22,334 nt of DNA, from contig JAKFDK010000045.1 in NCBI GenBank assembly GCA_036676195.1, forward strand, positions 1-22,334. Reading direction: 5' to 3'. The first letter of the stretch is position 1; each line of letters starts with the position of its first letter. The stretch is from JAKFDK01 sp036676195 (GTDB lineage: Bacteria > Bacillota > Sulfobacillia > Symbiobacteriales > ZC4RG38). Below, piece after piece: positions 8,173 to 16,381 of the stretch. The position numbers were made by a program, and so were the translations under genes. A model generated the notes under the pieces. That model was not told the DNA's origin. It saw only the letters and a list, made by a program, of their open reading frames with translations, and did not search any database.

Positions 8173-9024
8173 TCAATCAGCGCCCTGCAACAGAGCCTGT
8201 ACCGCCTGAATTTCGGCGGAGTACTCCCGGTAATCCCCAACCGGGGTTTCCAGGCAGATCGGCAGGGTACGCAAAAACGGGTGCGTGACCACCGCCCGGA
8301 TACCCGCCGGCCCCAGTTCGCCCCGGCCGATCAGTTCGTGGCGGTCCTTGTGGGAGCCCACCGGTGCCTTGGAATCGTTCAGGTGCAGGCAACGCAGCCG
8401 CTCCAGCCCCACCGTTTCAGCAAACGCCTGCACCATGGCGTCTACCCCGGCCGGCGTGCGCAGATCAAAGCCGGCCGCAAACAGGTGGCAGGAGTCCAGG
8501 CACACGCCCAGGGCGGGATGCCAGCCGCAACCGACCATGATGGCCCGGAGTTCGGCCGGACTCTGGCCAATTTCACTGCCCTGGCCGGCCATGGTTTCCA
8601 GCAGCAGATACGTCTGCCCATCATAGCCCTCCAGGGCGTTATTCACAGCCGCAGTAATCCGCTCAGTGCCCGCATCCACCCCATCGCCCACATGGGAGCC
8701 CGGATGGACCACCAGCACGTCGGCCCCCATGCGGTCGCCCCAGCGCAGGTCGGCCCGCAGGGTATCACGGGCGAATTCGTATGCCTCCGGCCTGGGGCTG
8801 GCCAGGTTCACTGTATAGGGAAAATGCCCGATCAGGGTCCGCACGCCCAGGGTCGCCCGCTGCTCGCGTCCGGCGGTGATTTCGGCATCGGGCATCGCCC
8901 GCTGTTTCCCGCCACGGGGGTTACGGGTAAAAAACTGGAAGTTATCGGCACCAATTTCACGGCACGCCGCCATGGCCTGCGGCAGACCTGTGCTGATAGT
9001 CAAATGGGCGCCCAGATTCACCAC
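8173..9024 (-). CDS. nfo: Deoxyribonuclease IV (endonuclease IV, AP endonuclease)
   Basis: A 283-residue TIM-barrel enzyme that cuts DNA 5' of abasic sites in base-excision repair. The metal ligands of the family are all visible: HPGSH, the Glu in LLLETMAGQG, DSCH, HLND, the DRH of HKDRHELIG and the final LETP. GTG at 9024 is chosen (a second GTG at 9021 is equally possible) because the family sequence begins with VNLGAHLTIS and GGGAGGGAGGGG precedes it; the longer open frame to 9144 runs into the upstream gene remnant. The start is only 20 bp after the stop of the gerC remnant. In Bacillus subtilis the orthologue (YqfS) is made in the forespore under sigma-G, so placement behind a germination operon is suggestive. 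Confidence 0.95.
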   Translation of the reverse strand: MVNLGAHLTISTGLPQAMAACREIGADNFQFFTRNPRGGKQRAMPDAEITAGREQRATLGVRTLIGHFPYTVNLASPRPEAYEFARDTLRADLRWGDRMGADVLVVHPGSHVGDGVDAGTERITAAVNNALEGYDGQTYLLLETMAGQGSEIGQSPAELRAIMVGCGWHPALGVCLDSCHLFAAGFDLRTPAGVDAMVQAFAETVGLERLRCLHLNDSKAPVGSHKDRHELIGRGELGPAGIRAVVTHPFLRTLPICLETPVGDYREYSAEIQAVQALLQGAD

Positions 9025-9043
9025 TTTCCCCTCCCTCCCCCCA

Positions 9044-9667
9044 TCATAGCACAGTCGGCCGGTCATCCACCGTAACGAACCGGGGGCGGAACAGGAGCCC
9101 GAAGCCGACCGGGTCAGCCCCCCACTGGCGGTACACCTTGGCAATCAGCGGCGCGAACTGTTCATCCTGCATCCGCTGCGCCACATCTTGCTCCAGTTTG
9201 ACCTTGTTGGCCGGGGCGGTGTAGTCGGCTTCGGCCGGAGCGCCCAGGATCTCGCCCTCAACCTGCATGTGCACCGTCACCACCGGCCGGCCGCCCACAA
9301 AGGCGGTGCGCACCTGCGGGATGTTCTCCTGATGAATGCGCAGGGTCAGCAAATGTCCGGGAGCGAGGGGGTCCGGCAGGCTGTTGTAGACCTTCCCCAT
9401 TTCCCCTCGCAGGGCGAGCAGGGCCGCTGTTTCATCCACGGTAATGGTTCCGACCAGGCGATCGCCCCGAAATACGGCCGTACCGGCGTGCTCGGCCGGA
9501 CTGCCGCCGCTGCGGGGGAACTCCCCGGCCTTCAGGGAGGCCCCGGTGAGGGGCGGCAAATCGGCAGGCTGACCCAGGGCCGCCGGATTCACCGCTGCCA
9601 GGGGGACAATGGGACCAACCCCCGGGGTTTGCAGGTGCGTCAGCACGTGCTGAAGCCGGACGCGCAT
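9044..9667 (-). pseudogene. Truncated gerC-like fragment (C-terminal half of a Ger(x)C lipoprotein)
   Basis: 207 residues from ATG 9667 resemble the second half of the complete GerC at 10618-11868: shared blocks include FRGDRLVGTITVDETAALLA, ALRGEMGKVYNSLPDP, LTLRIHQEN and QWGADPVGFG. The N-terminal signal peptide, lipobox cysteine and the whole first domain are missing, and the C-terminus stops soon after the QWGADP motif, short of the full-length end. Without a signal sequence it could not be exported as a lipoprotein. The sequence is clearly diverged from the complete gene, so it derives from an older paralogous operon and not from a recent local duplication. It could still be translated, but function is doubtful. 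Confidence 0.75.
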
Positions 9668-9674
9668 GGCCCAC

Positions 9675-9923
9675 CCTCCGGCGCTGACGCCCCTGCCGCC
9701 ACCACGCCAGCGCCACCAGCAGCAGCGGCAACACCAGGGTCGGTACAAAACCGTAGCGGCCAAACCAGCTCCGGTCCCACTCCAGCGCCGATGCAACACT
9801 GGAGGGGATCAGGGCCATGGCCATCTCGGCTACCAGCAGGGGAAGCACCACCCCGCGGTGGTCCGGCAGGCGGAAGACCTCGGCAAAGAGTATGGTCACG
9901 CCATGAAAAACAACTGCCGCGGT
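9675..9923 (-). pseudogene. gerB-like fragment (last two membrane helices of a germination permease)
   Basis: About 83 codons in a third frame read VVFHGVTILFAEVFRLPDHR, then VVLPLLVAEMAMALIP and YGFVPTLVLPLLLVALAWWR. This lines up with the C-terminal end of the complete GerB in this window (LAAMIQAAATAYAQAF, then AVLPLLALMATVGLFP and GIGLALPLALALLAAGRRR). The first eight or so helices are absent, there is no start codon, and the frame runs on into unrelated residues past 9675. It lies between the gerA and gerC fragments in the normal operon order. Confidence 0.7.
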
Positions 9924-10419
9924 AAAGCAGGGCGGAGACGGGCCCGTTCGTTTCCGTGACCGGCGCCAGCACCTGTACCCGCAGGGCCGGTGTCCCCACC
10001 GCACGGCGGACACGGGCAATGTTGCCGGTTAAATCGAAGGTGAGTTCAGAGCCCTGCCCGGGGTCGGCCGCCCGGGTGGCCACCAGCAGTGCGGCGGCAA
10101 AGCCATCCAGGTGCAGGGCGGTCAGCCCGGCCAGCACGGCCCCGGTGGTGGTCACCACCTGCATGGCGGGGGCCGGGAATACCGCCGCTGCGGCCAGCAC
10201 CGCCGGGTCACGGTCAGGCAGGCCCCCGGCCAGCGGCCGCATCACCCGCGCCGTCACCGCCTCGGGATCACACAGCCCTTCCACAAACACCACAGTGATG
10301 GGTCCGCCGCCGGCCGCCACTGACCGCACCGTTACACCCGGATTTCCCCGGGGGCAAAGCTCCTGCTCCAGCCAGGCACCAAAGGCGGCTGCGGCCGGGG
10401 GGATCGCCCTGCTGACCAT
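9924..10419 (-). pseudogene. gerA-like fragment (N-terminal cytoplasmic domain only)
   Basis: About 165 codons from ATG 10419 match the N-terminal domain of GerA-family receptor subunits: VVFVEGLCDPEAVTARVMRP corresponds to AVFIHGMANVELVRLRVIEP in the complete gene, and ALHLDGFAAALLVATR to ALFLDGAGVATLLRTD. The homology continues through NIARVRRAVGTPAL, the counterpart of NVALVRKRLRDPNL, then stops near 9924, where gerB-like sequence begins in another frame. The membrane domain is missing. The frame continues without homology to 9640. The simplest reading is an internal deletion from gerA into gerB. Confidence 0.75.
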
Positions 10420-10424
10420 GCCGC

Positions 10425-10601
10425 TCAGCCCCCGAAGGCGGCCAGCGCCGCGGGCAGCAGGATGGTGGCCGCCGCCAGCAGCAGCGTGCCGACCGCCGCT
10501 TTCTTCTGCTGTTTTCGCCACAGTTTGATCCCGCCGTAGCCGGTATAAGCGGCCACCCCCAGTCCGGCCAGCGCCATGGCCAGCCGGTCCCATTCCTGCA
10601 T
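10425..10601 (-). CDS. 58-residue two-helix membrane protein in the ger operon (possible D-type accessory subunit)
   Basis: Too short for the usual length cut-off. ATG at 10601 follows AGGTGATG at a normal distance and starts 16 bp after the gerC stop; the stop is at 10425, six bases before the gerA-like remnant start. The translation begins MQEWDRLAMALAGLGVAAYT and ends TILLPAALAAFGG. It contains two hydrophobic segments (about residues 8-22 and 37-56) separated by a basic stretch (LWRKQQKKAA). Small two-helix proteins encoded inside or next to gerABC operons have been described in Bacillus (for example GerKD, GerVD) and modulate receptor function. Membership is inferred from size, topology and position only; sequence identity to those proteins was not tested. 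Confidence 0.7.
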   Translation of the reverse strand: MQEWDRLAMALAGLGVAAYTGYGGIKLWRKQQKKAAVGTLLLAAATILLPAALAAFGG

Positions 10602-10617
10602 CGGTTCATCACCTGCC

Positions 10618-11868
10618 TCAATCCACCCGGTCAGGGCCGGTCGTCAGGCCGTAGCGGCGGATGCGCACATCTACCCCCACATCCGTCTGCAGCTCCGGTA
10701 CGTGCGAGCGCCAGTCGTACTCTACCCAGTCCTGCCAGGTCGGAAAGTACCGGCGAAAGCGGTTGCCCAGGCCCAGCGGGTCGGCCCCCCACTCCCGCAG
10801 CTTTTTCACCAGCGCCCGGGTGGCCCGTTCCAACTGCCGGTTCAGCGCGTGTTCCAACTGTTGCCGGGCATCCTCCCGGGAGTAATCCGTACCGCCGGGT
10901 ATGGCCAGTGTCTCGGCCTCAAAGATCATCCCCACCCGGGCGTACGGCCGGCCGTCCCGGAAACCCGTTTCGTATCTGGGCTTGTTCTCCTGGTGCAGGC
11001 GCAGCGTCAGCGGCCGGTCCGGCCGGGCCGGGTCCGGAAAGGTCATGTAGGCCTTGCCCATCTCACCCCGCATAGCCAGCAGCATCTGGGTTTCGTCCAC
11101 CGTCAGGTAACCAACCAGCCGGTCCCGGCGGAAGATGGCCGTACCGACAAAATCCAGCGGATTCCCCCCCTGCCGGGGCACCTCCCCCGGCAGGGCCGAG
11201 CGGAACAGGCCGGCCGGGGGCGCCGCCCCGGACGGGGCCCGCACCTGCGGATTCACCGCCCCCGCCGGCAAAAAGGGATCGTCCCCCGGCGCCGTCAGCC
11301 GGGCAATAAAATGAAGCATGCGCACCGGCGGCCGCAGGTGGAGCTGCTTCCCCATCAGAATCAGGCCCTCGACCACCCGGGCCGGGTTGAGTTCGGCCAC
11401 CGGCTGCAGGTTGGCCATGGCCTCCGCCGCCGTCCCCTTCACCAGGGTCAGCATCACCGCCCCCCGCGCCATCGGGCTGCGGATCATCTCCATCACCACC
11501 GGCTCCAGCCCGGCCCGGGACAGGGCATCGCCCACCACCACCGCCCGCAGGTGGCGCAACTCCAGACGGCGGGTCATGCCGGCGTTGAGCACATGCAGAG
11601 CCTGGGTGACCGTGCCCGCCTCGGCGCTGAGCCGTGCCATTTCCATCCGCGGGGTGGCCGGCCGGGAGGCCCCGCCCAGCACGCCGGTGGACATGGACTG
11701 GGGCAGGGCCACCCCCGCCGTTACCAGCAACTGCCCTTCCTGCCGGCCGCGGTCAATGCCCAGAACGATAATAAAGGCCTGATCTTCCACCTCGACCCGG
11801 TCCCAGCAGCCCCCCAGCAACACGGCCAGCAGCAGCAGGGCCACCGCGGCCCGCCGGTTAACCCGCAC
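10618..11868 (-). CDS. gerC: Ger(x)C-family spore germination lipoprotein (C subunit)
   Basis: A 416-residue lipoprotein subunit of a nutrient germination receptor, anchored on the outer face of the inner spore membrane. GTG at 11868 is chosen: AGGAGGTGG at 11877-11885 is ideally placed and the resulting N-terminus VNRRAAVALLLLAVLLGGC is a signal peptide with lipobox LGGC (Cys about 21), followed by WDRVEVEDQAFIIVLGID, the usual family start. Later family blocks include TAIFRRDRLVGYLTVDET, MRGEMGKAYMTFPDP and LREWGADPLGLG. The start overlaps the end of gerB by 11 bp, so translation is coupled. Receptors of this type sense amino acids, sugars or ions with GerA and GerB. Confidence 0.93.
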   Translation of the reverse strand: MRVNRRAAVALLLLAVLLGGCWDRVEVEDQAFIIVLGIDRGRQEGQLLVTAGVALPQSMSTGVLGGASRPATPRMEMARLSAEAGTVTQALHVLNAGMTRRLELRHLRAVVVGDALSRAGLEPVVMEMIRSPMARGAVMLTLVKGTAAEAMANLQPVAELNPARVVEGLILMGKQLHLRPPVRMLHFIARLTAPGDDPFLPAGAVNPQVRAPSGAAPPAGLFRSALPGEVPRQGGNPLDFVGTAIFRRDRLVGYLTVDETQMLLAMRGEMGKAYMTFPDPARPDRPLTLRLHQENKPRYETGFRDGRPYARVGMIFEAETLAIPGGTDYSREDARQQLEHALNRQLERATRALVKKLREWGADPLGLGNRFRRYFPTWQDWVEYDWRSHVPELQTDVGVDVRIRRYGLTTGPDRVD

Positions 11869-12955
11869 GGCGGCGCCACCTCCTGCGCCCGGCCGCCAGC
11901 AGGGCCAGGGCCAGCGGCAGCGCCAGCCCAATCCCCCAGTAAAACGGTGCGCTGGCATATTGCCAGTTCGAGGTCTGCACGATATCCCGGGGGAACAGCC
12001 CCACCGTGGCCATCAGGGCCAGCAGGGGCAAAACCGCATCCCGGTGGCTCTGCAGGCTGAAGGCCTGGGCATAGGCAGTGGCAGCCGCCTGGATCATGGC
12101 GGCCAGATGGCAACCGGTGCCAAACACCCAGAATAGCACCCAGATCGCTTCAATCCGTTCAAAGAAGCGTCCGCCTACGGTCAGCCGAGCCAGCCGGTGC
12201 AGCAAATAGTATACGGACGACCCCAGCGGCAGGGGATAGGTCTTCAGGGCCACCGCCTCCGCCAGGGCAAACAGCAGTGCCCCGCCGGCCAGGCAGAGGG
12301 CGCCGGCCCGCCACAGCCGGGGCCGGTCCTGCACCGGTCCGGCCGTCACCAGCACGTACAGCAGCGTGGGCGCAAACATGTACGCCAGCCCGGCCGACCG
12401 CACCAGCAACAGGCCCGGACCGGGCCCCCAGAACGGCAGCAGGTACCCAATGCTGCCCCACCCGGCGCTGCCCACCAGAATTACAACAATGGCGCCGGCC
12501 AGCAGCGGCATGAAGGAGCGGCACAGGCGCACCAGCCCGGCCCGCCCGCCCCAGGCCCCATAGCCGGTGCACAGCAGCAGCGCCACCGTCGCAAAGGTCG
12601 CCGGGGTATGTGGGTACACAGAACTGACCGCCATTTCCGCCGTCTTGCGCACCACCAGACCACTGTGGTACGTGAGCAGACCGCAGACCAGCAGGCCGGT
12701 GCCAATGGCCCCCGGCACCCCGGCCGCCCGCCGGGCCAGGTCCATCAGGTTCCCACCGGGCAGGCGGGCCAGTTGCGCCGCCACCGGCCAGTGCAGCACC
12801 AGGGCGAACAGCCCGGCCAGCAGCACTGCCAGCCAGGCCGCCGTTTCCGCCGCCTGCAGGGGAACCACCAGCAGGGGGTGAAAGGCTTCAACCAACAACA
12901 CGGTGGCACCGGCGGCGGCCAGCGACCCACTACCGAACCGGACCGGCTGCCGCAC
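11858..12955 (-). CDS. gerB: Spore germination permease (GerB family, B subunit)
   Basis: A 365-residue integral membrane protein of the APC-like GerB group, with about ten hydrophobic helices spread over the whole length and a short basic C-terminus (AAGRRRWRRRAG). GerB is thought to hold the germinant-binding site in the receptor. GTG at 12955 follows GGGGAGGGAAC; it overlaps the end of gerA by 26 bp and gerC by 11 bp, a tight translationally coupled gerA-gerB-gerC order. Segments such as FFERIEAIWVLFWVFGTG are in keeping with the family, in which a conserved Glu-containing R(I/L)E motif precedes helix eight. Confidence 0.93.
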   Translation of the reverse strand: MRQPVRFGSGSLAAAGATVLLVEAFHPLLVVPLQAAETAAWLAVLLAGLFALVLHWPVAAQLARLPGGNLMDLARRAAGVPGAIGTGLLVCGLLTYHSGLVVRKTAEMAVSSVYPHTPATFATVALLLCTGYGAWGGRAGLVRLCRSFMPLLAGAIVVILVGSAGWGSIGYLLPFWGPGPGLLLVRSAGLAYMFAPTLLYVLVTAGPVQDRPRLWRAGALCLAGGALLFALAEAVALKTYPLPLGSSVYYLLHRLARLTVGGRFFERIEAIWVLFWVFGTGCHLAAMIQAAATAYAQAFSLQSHRDAVLPLLALMATVGLFPRDIVQTSNWQYASAPFYWGIGLALPLALALLAAGRRRWRRRAG

Positions 12956-14369
12956 GCCGTTCCCTCCCCTTGCGCCAGCTCGACATGCGCCCCGGGGCCG
13001 TGAAGTTCAGGCCGCTTTCACCCGTGAACGGCACCCCGAAGGATTCGGCCTGGTTCAGGTATACGGCCAGTAAGAACGCCACCGTGGCCACCCCGTACAG
13101 GCCAAAGATCGCCGCACCGAACAGCACCGGGTAGCGCCAGATCCGGGCCAGGTAGATCAGGTCATAGTCGGACAGGCTCAGGGAAATCACCGCCCCAAGG
13201 CTCGACGTAAGCGCAGGCAGGGGACCCACCACCCCGCCCTGCACCAGGGTGTAGTTTAACAAAATGCTGCAGATCAGGAAGGCGCCCGGCGTCATGGGTG
13301 CCGGCAACCGGAAGGTGGCCTCGCGCATGATCTCCTGCAGCAGTTCCAGCCCCAGCACTTCCGCCACCACCGGCAGGCCGGCGCTTTCCCGAATGGCCGC
13401 CAGCCCGAGCAGAAACGGTGTGGGCACCATCTCCTGGTGGTAATTCAGCAAGGCCACTACCAGCGCCGGCAGCAGGATCAGCAATCCTGTCAGGATCACG
13501 CGGAACACGCGCACCAGTGCGACCGCCGGGCGGCGCAGGGTATTGTCGTCGCCCCCGTACATCAGCGCCACCGCCGTCACCGGCGTCAAGTAGGCAAAGG
13601 GGATCCGGTCCACCATCACCAGCACATAGCCGGCGTCAAGCAGAGCGGCCGCCTTGTCCGGCCACATTGTAGTGGCAATTTCCGGCAGCAAACCCACCCG
13701 GCCAGCCACCCGGCCAGCCAGCCCGCGGTGCGCCGCTTCTTCCCCCATATGGTGCAGCACCCAGCCGCGCACCCGGCCGAGCAGCATCGGGTCGGCCCGC
13801 CCCGCCATCCGGACCAGCGCCGCCACCCCCCGCCCCCCGGGCAGCGAGTGGGGTTCCGCCACCAGGTTCGGGTCCCGCAGCCGCTTGCGCACCAGGGCCA
13901 CGTTGTTGAGCAGTTCCTCGCTGAAACACTCCTTGTACGGGTTGGCCGGCACCGCCCCGCCCATGGCCCGCTCCACCGGCCCATCGGTGCGCAGCAGGGT
14001 GGCCACCCCCGCCCCGTCCAGGAACAGGGCGGTACCACCGTCGAGCACGGCCGCAATGGCTACGTCCATCTGCTCCGTCGTTCTCAACTGCGGCGCCGGC
14101 AAGATCGCCGGTAGCCGTTCTGCGGTCAGCCGGCCCCGTTCCGGCTGCTGCAGGGCCACCCGCTCCAGGGGTTCAATCACCCGCAGCCGCACCAGTTCAA
14201 CGTTAGCCATCCCGTGGATGAAAACGGCCAACAGCCGGGTGGGCGGGTTCGTGGGCAGGCAGAGCGGCCGGAATTCTATGCCAAGGTTGTTGGGCCAGTG
14301 CAGGGCGGCGGCCATTAACCGCTCGGCTTCCGACAGAGCAGCAGGGATCCGGCCCTCCAGGGGGGTCAC
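12930..14369 (-). CDS. gerA: Spore germination receptor protein, GerA family (A subunit)
   Basis: A 479-residue GerA-type subunit: an N-terminal cytoplasmic domain of roughly 240 residues (with FIHGMANVELVRLRVIEPLE, ALFLDGAG and ELLNNVALVRKRLRDPNL), then a membrane domain with PFAYLTPVTAVALMYGGDD, ALLNYHQEMVPTPFLLGLAA and LLQEIMREATFRLPAPM, all family landmarks. GerA proteins form an oligomeric ligand-gated channel that starts ion release in germination. The start is GTG 14369, immediately after an in-frame stop at 14382-14384; no good ribosome binding site is seen, so the true initiation could differ. A sigma-G promoter is expected, but I found only a poor match (GAATG at 14411-14415 and CATGATG at 14385-14391 on the minus strand, 19 bp apart). 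Confidence 0.92.
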   Translation of the reverse strand: MTPLEGRIPAALSEAERLMAAALHWPNNLGIEFRPLCLPTNPPTRLLAVFIHGMANVELVRLRVIEPLERVALQQPERGRLTAERLPAILPAPQLRTTEQMDVAIAAVLDGGTALFLDGAGVATLLRTDGPVERAMGGAVPANPYKECFSEELLNNVALVRKRLRDPNLVAEPHSLPGGRGVAALVRMAGRADPMLLGRVRGWVLHHMGEEAAHRGLAGRVAGRVGLLPEIATTMWPDKAAALLDAGYVLVMVDRIPFAYLTPVTAVALMYGGDDNTLRRPAVALVRVFRVILTGLLILLPALVVALLNYHQEMVPTPFLLGLAAIRESAGLPVVAEVLGLELLQEIMREATFRLPAPMTPGAFLICSILLNYTLVQGGVVGPLPALTSSLGAVISLSLSDYDLIYLARIWRYPVLFGAAIFGLYGVATVAFLLAVYLNQAESFGVPFTGESGLNFTAPGRMSSWRKGRERRAAAGPVR

Positions 14370-14420
14370 CTTCTTGTTCCATCACATCATGACTGCCGCG
14401 TTATCATCACCATTCAGATG

Positions 14421-14461
14421 GGTTTGTAAACCATACCCCGGCCGCCGGGGCTGGACAAACC
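14421..14461. repeat. Nested inverted repeat in the gerA-queG divergent region
   Basis: The outer arms GGTTTGT (14421-14427) and ACAAACC (14455-14461) are perfect complements. They enclose a second perfect pair, CCCCGG (14436-14441) and CCGGGG (14445-14450). The element ends 40 bp before queG and 52 bp before gerA on the other side. It may be an operator, a leader hairpin or a transcription barrier; the sequence does not decide. Confidence 0.6.
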
Positions 14462-14501
14462 AGTCACAGGGGTGTATTGGATAAGGAGCGGAGGTGTTGG
14501 C

Positions 14502-15671
14502 GTGACCCTGGAGGAACAATTGAAAGACCAGGCGCTGGCCGTTGGCCTGGACCTGGTCGGCATTGCCGCCTGCGCCCCGCCGGAACGGGACCGCGCCGCC
14601 CTGACGGACCGGGAAGCCCGGGGCTTTCGCTCCACCTTCGAGGAACGGGAGATCGACCGCCGGGTCAGCCCCGGGGCACTGCTGCCCGGATGCCGCGCTG
14701 TGGTGGCCGCCGGTATCAGCTACCTGCCGGCCCGCGACACCCCCCCGCCGCCGGATGAGCCGGAGGGCCTGCGGGGCTGGCTGTCGCGCTACTGCCGGGG
14801 CATCGACTACCACCAGATCCTGCGCGACCGGCTGCGGCAATTGGCCGCCTGGCTGCAGGAGCAGCGGCCGGACGCCGGTGTGCACGTGTGTGTGGACACC
14901 GAACCGCCGGTGGACCGATCGGTGGCCGAGCAGGCCGGCCTGGGCTTTTTCGGCAAGAGCACCATGCTGATCACCCCCACCCACGGCACCTGGGTGTTCC
15001 TGGGCGAGATCCTGACCACCCTGGACCTGCGCCCGGATCCCCCCTGGACCGGCACCTGCGGCGACTGTACCCGCTGCCTGGACGCCTGTCCCACCGGGGC
15101 CATCGTGGAGCCCTATGTGCTGGACAGCTTCCGCTGCCTGAGCTATGTTACCCAAATGAAAGGGCACATCCCGGTCCAGTACCGTGATGCCCTGGGCAAC
15201 ATGCTGTTCGGTTGCGATATCTGCCAGGATGTCTGCCCCTACAACCGTCGGCCTCACCTGGGGCGCGCCGCCGGCCCGGAACTGGCGGCCCGGCCCGAGG
15301 TAGGCGGCGACGCCGGCCCACTGCTCGAAAAGGTCCTGCACATGACCAACCCCGAGTTCAAGGCCTGGTTCACCCCCACCGCCGCCGGCTGGCGGGGCAA
15401 AACAGTTCTGCAGCGCAACGCCCTGATCGCCCTGGGGAACAGCGGCGATGCCCGGGCCCTGCCGCTGCTGCTGCAGGCCCTGCGTGACCCGCAGCGCCCG
15501 GTCATACGGGCCGCCGCCGCCTGGGCCCTGGGCAAGCTCGGCCATACGCTTCCCCAAACCGCGTCCGCCGCCGCCGCGGCGCTGGCCGAACTGCTGGTGC
15601 AAGAGCCTGACCCCGCCGTGCGCCAGGAGGCAGAAGCCGCCCGGGAGCGGCTGGGCGGTAACGGCAGTTAG
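14502..15671 (+). CDS. queG: Epoxyqueuosine reductase
   Basis: A 389-residue enzyme that performs the last step of queuosine formation in tRNA, reducing epoxyqueuosine with cobalamin and two 4Fe-4S clusters. The cluster motifs are CGDCTRCLDACPTGAI (from residue 186) and CDICQDVCPYNRR (from residue 238), the ferredoxin-like pair typical of QueG. The N-terminal cobalamin domain includes GFFGKSTMLITPTHGTW and VFLGEILTTLDL. A C-terminal HEAT-like repeat (ALIALGNSGDARALPLLLQA, then AAAWALGKLG) is common in the family and contacts tRNA. GTG at 14502 is chosen because GGAGGTG at 14490-14496 precedes it. It is a single gene with a strong hairpin after the stop. No other queuosine genes are in view. 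Confidence 0.95.
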   Translation: MTLEEQLKDQALAVGLDLVGIAACAPPERDRAALTDREARGFRSTFEEREIDRRVSPGALLPGCRAVVAAGISYLPARDTPPPPDEPEGLRGWLSRYCRGIDYHQILRDRLRQLAAWLQEQRPDAGVHVCVDTEPPVDRSVAEQAGLGFFGKSTMLITPTHGTWVFLGEILTTLDLRPDPPWTGTCGDCTRCLDACPTGAIVEPYVLDSFRCLSYVTQMKGHIPVQYRDALGNMLFGCDICQDVCPYNRRPHLGRAAGPELAARPEVGGDAGPLLEKVLHMTNPEFKAWFTPTAAGWRGKTVLQRNALIALGNSGDARALPLLLQALRDPQRPVIRAAAAWALGKLGHTLPQTASAAAAALAELLVQEPDPAVRQEAEAARERLGGNGS

Positions 15672-15712
15672 GCAACGAACCCGGTGCCCCTGCGGGGACC
15701 GGGTTCGTTGCC
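15671..15712. terminator. Bidirectional hairpin between queG and the convergent gene
   Basis: A perfect 15-bp stem (15671-15685 with 15698-15712) is extended by CCCC/GGGG after a one-base bulge. It overlaps the final base of the queG stop codon and lies 20 bp after the convergent gene's stop. No T-run is seen on either side, so it could terminate both genes but might need Rho or act as an mRNA-protecting hairpin. Confidence 0.6.
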
Positions 15713-15732
15713 CTCCTGGCGGGCCCGGCAGT

Positions 15733-16260
15733 TCACCTGACCCGCTCCAATTCCTGCACAGGCTCGATGGCCCGCCAGCCATGGGTAGTGTCCAGTACAT
15801 AGGCGCCGCAGACCCGCACCCGGCTGCCCACCGGCGGCACCGTCACCCTGGCCCCGGCCCCGGGGACCACGGTCACCACCAGGTGGCCGCCCGTGAGGTC
15901 ATGGTTGCGCTCTCCGACCAGGGGCATGTACTTGATATCCGGCCGCAGCAGCAGCCGCACACGTCCGTCCGGATCCGTGTTGACTCGGGCGACCGTACCT
16001 TCGGCCGCCTGCCAGGGCCGGATGACCTGATACCGACCCGGCGCGGCCGCTGTCCGGAGCGGTTCCTCCGGCGACGGCGGCGGGGCCGCCGGGCACTCCT
16101 CAGGTTCCGTCTCCAGGCTCTGCGGCGCGTCCAACACTGTCACCCGTGCCTCTTCCTCTGCCCCGGACGGGGCCGGACAGTCACGGGGCGGCGCCGGACC
16201 GGGGTCACTCAGGGCCAGAAGCAGCAGGGCCACCAGAAGCAGGTCTTCATCCGCCTCCAT
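15733..16260 (-). CDS. Membrane-anchored or secreted protein with a C-terminal OB-like domain, function unknown
   Basis: 175 residues. The N-terminus has one hydrophobic helix (LLLVALLLLALS, about residues 7-18) after acidic residues, then a long Pro/Glu/Ala-rich linker to about residue 75. The C-terminal 95 residues form a compact, strand-rich segment (AEGTVARVNTDPDGRVRLLL, then RNHDLTGGHLVVTVVPGAG) ending in RVRVCGAYVLDTTHGWRAIE. A GxYVxDxxHGWxEIHPV-like ending occurs in several secreted bacterial proteins with small beta-barrel domains; I recall the pattern but cannot name a function. The start with ATG 16260 has only a G-rich upstream stretch, so it is provisional. It is convergent with queG and downstream of the Fe-S carrier gene. 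Confidence 0.65.
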   Translation of the reverse strand: MEADEDLLLVALLLLALSDPGPAPPRDCPAPSGAEEEARVTVLDAPQSLETEPEECPAAPPPSPEEPLRTAAAPGRYQVIRPWQAAEGTVARVNTDPDGRVRLLLRPDIKYMPLVGERNHDLTGGHLVVTVVPGAGARVTVPPVGSRVRVCGAYVLDTTHGWRAIEPVQELERVR

Positions 16261-16381
16261 CTATGTCCCCCCAGACGCTCGGAACCTTTGCCATTCTAAG
16301 CGCCGGCGGGCCAATGGGTTCCTGGTTGCCGCCAAAACCGTCTCCTGGCGCTGCCCCGGGCCATGCCCGTGAACGCGCAAA

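Noticed and set aside
9025..9144. N-terminal extension of nfo
   Set aside because: It overlaps the gerC remnant, and the family N-terminus starts at 9024 or 9021 after a purine-rich site.
14385..14415. Sigma-G promoter for gerA
   Set aside because: GAATG and CATGATG resemble the consensus, but the 19-bp spacing is too long and the last -10 base is wrong; kept only as a remark.
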